Source of the DNA: Clostridia bacterium
Lineage (GTDB): Bacteria > Bacillota > Clostridia > Oscillospirales > Acutalibacteraceae
Assembly (NCBI GenBank): GCA_017538005.1
Contig: JAFYJR010000046.1
Span: 1-9,104 of the forward strand
Reading direction: 5' to 3'
Length of the DNA: 9,104 nucleotides
Shown: positions 1 through 4,954 of the stretch, one piece after another
How the letters are laid out: every line of letters begins with the position of its first letter
How positions within the stretch are numbered: the stretch's first letter is position 1
Position numbers and translations under genes: made by a program
The notes under the pieces: model-generated
What the model was told of the DNA's origin: nothing
What the model saw: only the letters and a program-made list of their open reading frames with translations
Databases searched by the model: none

Positions 1-188
1 GCCATAGCGAGTGTGAGATCCGTTGTCTCGCGTGCGCTCATACCGGAAAAGTACACCGCCATACAGAAAGCGGAAGCCTGATAATCAGGAATCGAGCCGT
101 CAACATAGCCGTCAACAAAGAAGTTTATCTCCTCCGTTGTCAGTTCTCCGCAGTCTCTTTTTTTCTTTATGATGTCATACATTCTCAC
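1..188 (-). CDS. pdp: Pyrimidine-nucleoside phosphorylase, N-terminal part (runs off the left edge)
   Basis: This is the first 62 codons of a gene that continues beyond base 1. The family reversibly splits uridine, thymidine and deoxyuridine with phosphate into base plus (deoxy)ribose-1-phosphate, a cytosolic step in pyrimidine salvage. The visible protein begins MRMYDIIKKKRD and continues with ELTTEEINFFVDGY, IPDYQASAFCMAVYFSGMS and ETTDLTLAM. This is the all-alpha N-terminal domain pattern of Pdp/DeoA enzymes, in which MRM is the usual N-terminus. I chose the GTG at 188 over the ATG at 182 because an AAGAGGTG ribosome site (195-202) sits 6 bases from the GTG but 12 from the ATG, and because MRM matches the family. 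The phosphate and base-binding residues lie outside the window, so thymidine phosphorylase specificity (deoA) cannot be excluded. It follows the putP terminator and probably has its own promoter. Confidence 0.9.
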   Translation of the reverse strand, partial: MRMYDIIKKKRDCGELTTEEINFFVDGYVDGSIPDYQASAFCMAVYFSGMSARETTDLTLAM

Positions 189-208
189 AGGCCACACCTC
201 TTGCTCTT

Positions 209-214
209 ATTATA
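209..214 (-). promoter_or_regulatory. Possible -10 box for pdp
   Basis: On the minus strand these bases read TATAAT, a perfect -10 hexamer about 20 bases before the pdp GTG start, giving a short leader with the ribosome site. No recognisable -35 hexamer lies 16-18 bases upstream; that stretch is the 3' arm of the putP terminator. The promoter call is an inference from the -10 alone. Confidence 0.4.
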
Positions 215-219
215 CTATA

Positions 220-268
220 AAAAAGGAAGAAGGACCACACCGAATTGATGCGGCCCTTCCCCCTTTTT
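220..268 (-). terminator. putP transcription terminator
   Basis: Positions 249-268 and 220-239 pair as a 20-bp stem with no unpaired position (several G-U pairs) around a 9-base loop (240-248). On the minus strand the stem ends in a run of T. It lies 19 bases after the putP stop, so it ends putP transcription. The stem begins with A and ends with T tracts, so it may also work weakly in the other direction, although no plus-strand gene needs it. Confidence 0.88.
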
Positions 269-287
269 AATGGGATTTTAACAATGT

Positions 288-1793
288 CTATTCGTCGTTG
301 TTTTTATCCGTTGCCTTCTCGAAGATGGCGTTGACCTCATCGGAAGGAGCTTTTGTGAGAAGTGTTACTGCTACGGCAACTATTGCTGCTGCGATAACAC
401 CCGGTACTATTTCGTAGACACCGGTTTTGGCTGTAAGAGTATAGAGCCAAACGATATCAACGGTTGCGCCGGCAATGATGCCCGCGATGGCGCCGGAATA
501 ATTGAAGCGCTTCCAGAAGAGTGAAAGCAGTACAACCGGTCCGAAGGATGCGCCGAAGATACCCCAGGCGTTGTCAACCATTTCCATGATGGCCTGAGCA
601 CCCTGGCCCTTTGCGTTGGCAATGAAGAAAGCAATTATCGTTACGATAAGAACTACAATACGGCCTACCCAGAGAACTTCCTTATCGGAAGCTTCTTTTC
701 TGATAATCGGTTTGTAGATATCGCTTGTGAAAGCGGAACTTGCTACGAGAAGCTGAGAGTCAGCGGTTGACATGGAAGCAGCGATGATGGCCGCAAGAAG
801 AATACCGGCGATGAAGCTCGGGAAGTACATACGCGCAAGAGCTATGAATACTGTCTTCTGGAGGCCGACTTCAAGAAGCTCGGCGCCGATGATCATACGG
901 CCGTAGTAAGCGACGAGGATGGCGCAGAGAAGTGTGATTACAACCCAAACGCTGCCGACAATCGCTGATTTTTTAAGCATTGAAGGCTTTTCAACAGCCA
1001 TGAAGCGGACAAGGATATGAGGCATACCGAAGTAACCGAGGCCCCAGCCGAGACCGGATACAACATCCTGCCAGGAAGCGTTGAAAAGATTTGAGGTGAA
1101 GGCGGGATAATCGCCTACAGCCTGAACATTGGCGGCTATTACATCGCTGCCGATGCTCTTCATATGGATGGCGGCGAAGATCGGAACTGCGAGAAGCGCA
1201 CAGAACATGAGCATACCCTGGAAGAAGTCTGTGGTAGATACCGCTCTGAAACCGCCGAAGAATGTGTAGAAGAGAATGATTGCCGCGAAGATGATCATTG
1301 CGGCCTTTGCGGAAAGCGAAGGAACAAGTGTCGTGAATACCGTTGTACCTGCAACAAACGCGGACGCTACATAAACCGTAAACGCGATAAGGAATATGAC
1401 TGCGCATACTATGGCGAGCGCGGGAGATTTGGAAGCAAATCTGTTTGTGAGATACTGCGGAAGCGTGATGGAGTCACCGGATGCCTTGGAGAACTTTCTG
1501 AGTCTCTGTGAGCAGAGGAACCAGTTTGCTATCGTACCGAGAGCAAGACCGATACCTATCCAGACCTGACCCATACCAAAGGCGAGGATTGATCCCGGAA
1601 GACCCATGAGCAGCCATGCGCTCATATCTGATGCCTGAGCCGACAGAGCCGTTACCCAGGGACCCATCTGACGACCGCCGAGGAAGAACTCCTTCTGGTT
1701 CGCGTTGTTTTTTGTTTTGATGAAAAAGTAGATACCTGTTGCAAGCATACCCGCGAAATAGAGTATGAAAGCAAGAATTTCACCGTTGAACAT
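288..1793 (-). CDS. putP: Sodium/proline symporter (SSS family)
   Basis: A 501-residue inner-membrane transporter of the sodium:solute symporter family, predicted to bring in L-proline with Na+. The whole length aligns by eye with E. coli PutP (502 residues): FFLGGR (36-41), ALSAQASDMSAWLLMGLPG (49-67), WGLGYFGMPHILVRFMA (250-266), AASMSTADSQLL (338-349) and YEIVPG near the C-terminus. Residues matching known PutP sodium-site positions are present: Asp56 (E. coli D55) and Ser342/Thr343 (E. coli S340/T341), as is Arg41 (E. coli R40). About a dozen hydrophobic helices are visible. The ATG at 1793 is preceded by AAAAGGGGG (1802-1810) with 8 bases of spacing. A longer frame from a TTG at 1850 is rejected because that TTG is part of the promoter -35 box. 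The gene is probably a single-gene transcript, with its own promoter and terminator. Proline is the best substrate guess by similarity; a related amino acid is possible. Confidence 0.93.
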   Translation of the reverse strand: MFNGEILAFILYFAGMLATGIYFFIKTKNNANQKEFFLGGRQMGPWVTALSAQASDMSAWLLMGLPGSILAFGMGQVWIGIGLALGTIANWFLCSQRLRKFSKASGDSITLPQYLTNRFASKSPALAIVCAVIFLIAFTVYVASAFVAGTTVFTTLVPSLSAKAAMIIFAAIILFYTFFGGFRAVSTTDFFQGMLMFCALLAVPIFAAIHMKSIGSDVIAANVQAVGDYPAFTSNLFNASWQDVVSGLGWGLGYFGMPHILVRFMAVEKPSMLKKSAIVGSVWVVITLLCAILVAYYGRMIIGAELLEVGLQKTVFIALARMYFPSFIAGILLAAIIAASMSTADSQLLVASSAFTSDIYKPIIRKEASDKEVLWVGRIVVLIVTIIAFFIANAKGQGAQAIMEMVDNAWGIFGASFGPVVLLSLFWKRFNYSGAIAGIIAGATVDIVWLYTLTAKTGVYEIVPGVIAAAIVAVAVTLLTKAPSDEVNAIFEKATDKNNDE

Positions 1794-1821
1794 TGTTAAA
1801 ACCCCCTTTTGGAATGATGAC

Positions 1822-1850
1822 ATTCTAACACGGCAAAAAACTAAAATCAA
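1822..1850 (-). promoter_or_regulatory. putP promoter (extended -10)
   Basis: On the minus strand TTGATT (1845-1850) and TAGAAT (1822-1827) are exactly 17 bases apart, and the -10 is preceded by TGT, giving an extended -10 element. Transcription should begin near 1815, leaving a leader of about 22 bases that carries the putP ribosome site. Spacing and hexamers fit a housekeeping sigma-A promoter. Confidence 0.75.
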
Positions 1851-1862
1851 TACAGAACAAAG

Positions 1863-1941
1863 TATAGACTATTTTCCGAACTAAATTGTCAATAATTTCA
1901 GATTTTTACTTTATTTACAGTAATTATGATATAGACTATTT
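1863..1941. repeat. 12-base direct repeat in the putP upstream region
   Basis: The plus-strand 12-mer tatagactattt occurs exactly twice, at 1863-1874 and 1930-1941, 67 bases apart. The similarity extends to a TTGACA/TTGTCA-like block (minus strand) about 10-12 bases away from each copy (1887-1892 and 1952-1957). Both copies lie upstream of the putP promoter and after the tetR terminator, in about 110 bp of AT-rich non-coding DNA. They could be binding sites for an activator or repressor, possibly the neighbouring TetR protein; this role is inferred. Confidence 0.55.
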
Positions 1942-1963
1942 AGTGAAATATTGACAAAACTAA

Positions 1964-1997
1964 AAGTGGAATTTGTAACCTTGCACAAATTCCACTT
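1964..1997 (-). terminator. Terminator of the mreB-DUF4364-tetR operon
   Basis: A perfect 13-bp inverted repeat (1964-1976 with 1985-1997, AAGTGGAATTTGT on the left in minus-strand reading) closes an 8-base loop. On the minus strand it is followed by TT-rich sequence. It begins 21 bases after the tetR stop. The stem is fairly AT-rich and the U tract is interrupted, so termination may be incomplete. Confidence 0.8.
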
Positions 1998-2018
1998 GTC
2001 TTTTGTTCCGTTTTTGTT

Positions 2019-2600
2019 CTATTTTACTTTAATAAACGCCAGAAGCTGCGGCATGAGTTTGGCGGCATAGTCCTTAAGCGGATAGTCGCCGTTGCATACG
2101 CACCAGTCGTAGAGAAGGCCGCGTTCCAGCAAAGCGTAGGTCTTGACTATGTCGTTTGTGGAAAGGTCGGAGCGTATCTCCCCCGCCTTCTGACCTGCCG
2201 AGACAACTTCCCGCAGAAGTTTATAATACATACGATTGTAATCAAGGATCTGCTTCTGTCCCTTTGTCACGAGCTGCGATGAATAGAGACGACCGAGCAG
2301 GTCTATGGAGACCGAATCCTCTATCATGCCGAAGAGTTCGGAATTCATGAAGAGCAGACGGTCAAAGGCCTTGTCTATCTTCTTCACTTCAGGGGTTATT
2401 TCCTCGTACTTCTCATCAAAGAGGTACGAGAGCGATCCCATAAGCTCATCTTTGGACTTGAAGTAGTGGTAGAAAGATCCCTTGGAAGTCCTGGACTCGG
2501 CTATTATCTCATCTACGGTCGTATCGTCGTATCCCTGCTCATAGAAGAGTTTCCATGCGGCAGATACTATTTTACTTTTAGTTACATTTGACTTTTTCAT
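2019..2600 (-). CDS. TetR/AcrR-family transcriptional regulator
   Basis: A 193-residue cytosolic DNA-binding protein. The N-terminus has the classic TetR DNA-binding domain: KSKIVSAAWKLFYEQGYDDT (8-27), then TTVDEIIAESRTSKGSFYHYFKSKDEL (27-53), which contains the helix-turn-helix and the signature GSFYHYFKSKDEL. The remaining ~140 residues are helical and divergent, as is usual for the ligand-binding and dimerisation domain, so no ligand can be named. The ATG at 2600 lies one base after the TAA of the DUF4364 gene (TAACATG) and there is no good ribosome site, so translation is probably coupled by reinitiation. A TTG at 2609 would add three residues. It is the last gene of the mreB operon and lies upstream of putP, separated by a terminator. 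No efflux pump, the common partner of TetR proteins, is next to it. Likely targets are its own operon or putP, by inference only. Confidence 0.9.
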   Translation of the reverse strand: MKKSNVTKSKIVSAAWKLFYEQGYDDTTVDEIIAESRTSKGSFYHYFKSKDELMGSLSYLFDEKYEEITPEVKKIDKAFDRLLFMNSELFGMIEDSVSIDLLGRLYSSQLVTKGQKQILDYNRMYYKLLREVVSAGQKAGEIRSDLSTNDIVKTYALLERGLLYDWCVCNGDYPLKDYAAKLMPQLLAFIKVK

Positions 2601-2601
2601 G

Positions 2602-3168
2602 TTATTCAATCATAAGGCTCGCTATGATGCCGGAATATACTCTTGCCGGATCCTCATAGAAGTTTTCCTTAATTCTCTCGGCCAGTTCACGGTCTGCGAC
2701 AAATACGGAGAGTTCCATTAGCACGGAATCATTGTTCTTCATGGTGAATGAGAGCGTAAAACCGCCGTCTGCGGGCTTTATCGCCACATCGTTTTCTTTC
2801 ATGTTGCGCTCAACAGTGACAAGATGCACCGCAGCTTTTATCGCGTCTTCGCGAATGGTCTTGGGAAGATTCTTCTCAACCAGACTTACTGCCTCTTTGC
2901 CGGAATCAGTGAGGTTTAAGTATTCGTTTTCGCCTGCAAGTTCCGCGGAGACATTTCCGATCTGAAGGAGTTCCGAAACCGCGTCCATGACTTCAAAATA
3001 GTTCGCTATACCGCGGTCCTGCATTATGTTTCCAATCTGCTCGCGTGTAAGGCAGCCCTCAACATTTTTAAGGATATAGCATACAAGTATCTTGATCTCG
3101 TCCTTGTTTCTGAGTCCGCCGAGTTCCACGCCTTCATCAAGAGCATTGAATTCATTGTAGTTTTCCAA
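2602..3168 (-). CDS. DUF4364 family protein (winged-helix-like)
   Basis: A 188-residue protein recognised as the DUF4364 family of Clostridia from its N-terminal pattern: GGLRNKDEIKILVCYILKN (17-35), LTREQIGNIMQDRGIANYF (40-58), then a short strand-like piece and LTDSGKEA (86-93). This arrangement resembles a winged-helix DNA-binding fold with a PadR/MarR-like wing; the C-terminal half (about 105-188) looks mixed alpha/beta. No function is established. The start is TTG at 3168: a perfect AAGGAGG (3178-3184), inside the last codons of mreB, is 9 bases from it, and no in-frame ATG lies near. The mreB stop and this start are one base apart (TGATTTG), and its own stop is one base before tetR, so all three proteins are probably made from one mRNA in linked amounts. 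A regulator or adaptor tied to the MreB homologue is a reasonable but untested idea. Confidence 0.85.
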   Translation of the reverse strand: MENYNEFNALDEGVELGGLRNKDEIKILVCYILKNVEGCLTREQIGNIMQDRGIANYFEVMDAVSELLQIGNVSAELAGENEYLNLTDSGKEAVSLVEKNLPKTIREDAIKAAVHLVTVERNMKENDVAIKPADGGFTLSFTMKNNDSVLMELSVFVADRELAERIKENFYEDPARVYSGIIASLMIE

Positions 3169-3169
3169 A

Positions 3170-4222
3170 TCAGAATACCTCCTTCTCCTCTTCTATTCCT
3201 CCGGTAAGATCCTGTCGCGATGTAAACAGATAACCGTTTTCCTCAAGGAAGAACTTGTCCCCGAGAACACTTTCTATTCCTTTGATTACGCAGTTCACCG
3301 GGTCCTGCGCCACGTGCGCGTTTATCTTGGTCATGGCAGCGACTGCCTTGTCCAGACCGAAGAGCTGCGCCGTGCCGCCCGTGAGTATGATGCCTTCTTC
3401 GGCAATATCCGCGACAAGGTCAGGCGGCGTGCGCTCAAACACATCCCTTATCGCTTCAAGTATGGCTTTTATGTGCTCGCGCATCGCGAGATATACTTCA
3501 TTCGAGGTTATCTCAAAGTCAAGCGGCATGCCGGTAAAGTAGTCCTTACCTCTCGCGAATGTCGCTGTCTCCTCTTTTCTGAGAAATGCGCAGCCTATCT
3601 TTTTCTTAATCTCTTCAGCCGTAACTTCACCTATGATGATGTCGCGTTCGCGGCGGCAGTAACGGACGATGTCCTCATTTAAGATGTTGCCGGCGACCCG
3701 GATGCTGGAGGCGACGGCCATCGTACCCATGGTAATTACGGCGATGTCCGTGGTGCCGCCGCCGAGATCGACGACCATTACGCCGCTCGGGCGATTTATG
3801 TCGACACCTGCGCCTATCGCCGCCGCAAGCGGCTCTTCTATGACGCAGGCGCGGCCCGCGCCGCTCGCGGTGATGACATCAAGAATCGTGCGCTTTTCAA
3901 GATTCGTCACCGTACCGGGCATACTGACAATAATATTGGGTTTGAAGATCTTGTTCTTACAGATCTGTTTGATGTAGTAACGGAGCATATGCTCGGTTAC
4001 GGTGAAGTCGGATACCACTCCGTCCTTCATCGGACGGACAACATCTACCGAGTCAGGCTCCCTTCCAAGCATTTTAAGTGCGGGCTTTCCGAGCGCCATT
4101 ATCTTACCCGTTGTTTTTCTGTAAGCGACTACCGAAGGCTCTGAGAGAACTATTCCCTTGCCTTCCACGCAGGCGATTACGGATGTGGTACCGAGATCAA
4201 TTCCTATGTTGAGTCCCAGCAT
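3170..4222 (-). CDS. mreB: Rod-shape determining protein, MreB/Mbl family
   Basis: A 350-residue bacterial actin homologue. MreB-type proteins polymerise with ATP under the membrane and steer cell-wall synthesis. Visible actin-fold motifs are phosphate loop 1 GIDLGTTS (7-14), KGIVLSEPSVVA (22-33), RPMKDGVVSDF (63-73), IEEPLAAAIGAG (128-139) with the presumed catalytic Glu129, phosphate loop 2 VDLGGGTTDIAV (151-162) and the adenosine motif GIILTGGTAQLFGLD (277-291). It differs from canonical MreB: GTTS replaces the usual GTAN after the first loop, GGTAQL replaces GGGALL, the N-terminal amphipathic segment is short (MLGLN), and an acidic tail (EEEKEVF) ends the protein. No mreC/mreD follows, so this is more likely an Mbl/MreBH-like paralogue than the main MreB. 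The ATG at 4222 has AGAGGTG at 4227-4233. It is first gene of a three-gene operon with its own promoter in the comF tail. Confidence 0.9.
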   Translation of the reverse strand: MLGLNIGIDLGTTSVIACVEGKGIVLSEPSVVAYRKTTGKIMALGKPALKMLGREPDSVDVVRPMKDGVVSDFTVTEHMLRYYIKQICKNKIFKPNIIVSMPGTVTNLEKRTILDVITASGAGRACVIEEPLAAAIGAGVDINRPSGVMVVDLGGGTTDIAVITMGTMAVASSIRVAGNILNEDIVRYCRRERDIIIGEVTAEEIKKKIGCAFLRKEETATFARGKDYFTGMPLDFEITSNEVYLAMREHIKAILEAIRDVFERTPPDLVADIAEEGIILTGGTAQLFGLDKAVAAMTKINAHVAQDPVNCVIKGIESVLGDKFFLEENGYLFTSRQDLTGGIEEEKEVF

Positions 4223-4242
4223 TTTACACCTCTGAAGAAATT

Positions 4243-4254
4243 AGACTGAAGTCT
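4243..4254 (-). other. Small hairpin in the mreB leader
   Basis: AGAC and GTCT arms around a 4-base loop lie midway between the predicted mreB transcription start and the ribosome site. The 4-bp stem is too weak to call a riboswitch or attenuator; it may only be leader structure. Confidence 0.2.
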
Positions 4255-4277
4255 GTACTTTCTTTTGCGTAAGGAAC

Positions 4278-4306
4278 ATTATACTACTTGTCCGGAGCTT
4301 TTGCAA
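4278..4306 (-). promoter_or_regulatory. mreB operon promoter
   Basis: On the minus strand TTGCAA (4301-4306) and a perfect TATAAT (4278-4283) are 17 bases apart. The -35 and the spacer lie within the last comF codons, and the -10 begins directly after the comF TAG stop. Transcription would start near 4271, giving a leader of about 48 bases before mreB. This lets mreB-DUF4364-tetR be expressed apart from recD2-comF, although readthrough from comF is also possible because no terminator separates them. Confidence 0.7.
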
Positions 4307-4952
4307 CGCAGACAGCGGTGACGGATTTTGCGCCTGCAAGGCGCAGTACGAGAGCGCAGGCGTCACAGGTTGAGCCGGTCGTAAGTATGTCGTCCACAAG
4401 CAGAATCCTTTTTCCGGAAACATTACGGCCGGCATTCATCTCGTATGCGCTCGCTATGTTCTTCTGTCGCTGCTCGGCATCGAGCAGATGCTGTGTCTGC
4501 GTCACTTTATTCTTTCTGAGCAGCGTGAAATCCGTCTCTATATCAAGTTTCATGCCTTCGGCTATAAGCCGGCTCTGGTTATATCCCCTCTCCGCCAGAC
4601 TGCGCTTCGTCGCGGGGACGCAGGTCAGAATATCGAAGTGTTCTCCGTACAGAGTCGTACGGATTTCACGCTCGAGTTCCCGTGAGAAGAACGGCACGGA
4701 TGAGATGTCTGAACTGAATTTCAGATTCAGCATCGCGCGTTTTACCGAACCGTCATATACGAGGGGTATCGTTGCCTTTTTGTGTCTTTTTGTCATTCGC
4801 GGCACATCACTGCCGCATTTTTCGCAAAAATATTGCGCGAGCAGAGGCTCCTCCGACCTGTTTTCCGAATCAAGCGCGCATCCGCATGAGATGCACTTCT
4901 CGGGGAAAACAAGTTTTACCAGGCGCTCTGCCGCGCTTTCATTTTTAAACAT
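4284..4952 (-). CDS. comF: ComF family protein (phosphoribosyltransferase-like)
   Basis: A 222-residue ComF-type protein. In naturally transformable bacteria ComF is a cytosolic factor needed for uptake or handling of single-stranded DNA; its exact chemistry is unsettled. An N-terminal zinc-ribbon-like part has two CxxC pairs (Cys20/Cys23 and Cys43/Cys46). The rest is a phosphoribosyltransferase fold with the family signature CVPATKRSLAERGYNQSRLI (111-130) and a PRPP-binding loop ILLVDDILTTGST (183-195). All expected motifs are intact and the length is normal. The ATG at 4952 is two bases after the recD2 stop (TAATTATG), and the ribosome site GGCGGAG overlaps the end of recD2, so the two genes are co-transcribed and probably coupled. 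comF next to a RecD-type helicase suggests a DNA-handling operon, but comF-like genes are also common in non-transformable bacteria, so competence cannot be claimed from it. Confidence 0.9.
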   Translation of the reverse strand: MFKNESAAERLVKLVFPEKCISCGCALDSENRSEEPLLAQYFCEKCGSDVPRMTKRHKKATIPLVYDGSVKRAMLNLKFSSDISSVPFFSRELEREIRTTLYGEHFDILTCVPATKRSLAERGYNQSRLIAEGMKLDIETDFTLLRKNKVTQTQHLLDAEQRQKNIASAYEMNAGRNVSGKRILLVDDILTTGSTCDACALVLRLAGAKSVTAVCVAKAPDK

Positions 4953-4954
4953 AA

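Noticed and set aside
991..1511. Open frames of 138 codons (minus, other frame) and 115 codons (plus)
   Set aside because: They overlap putP in other frames, have unnatural composition (Cys/Arg-rich or Glu/Arg-rich) and no family resemblance.
1868..1886. CodY-box-like sequence TTCGGAAAAT (minus strand) upstream of putP
   Set aside because: Aligned with the 15-base CodY consensus it has about six mismatches, too many to call a site.
1861..1892. Second putP promoter using TTGACA at 1887-1892
   Set aside because: The -35 is perfect, but at 16-18 bases of spacing there is no acceptable -10; TATACT occurs only at 20 bases. The extended -10 promoter at 1822-1850 fits better.
1794..1963. Riboswitch or T-box in the putP upstream region
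   Set aside because: The predicted leader is only about 22 bases, and the upstream DNA has no conserved riboswitch or T-box motif.
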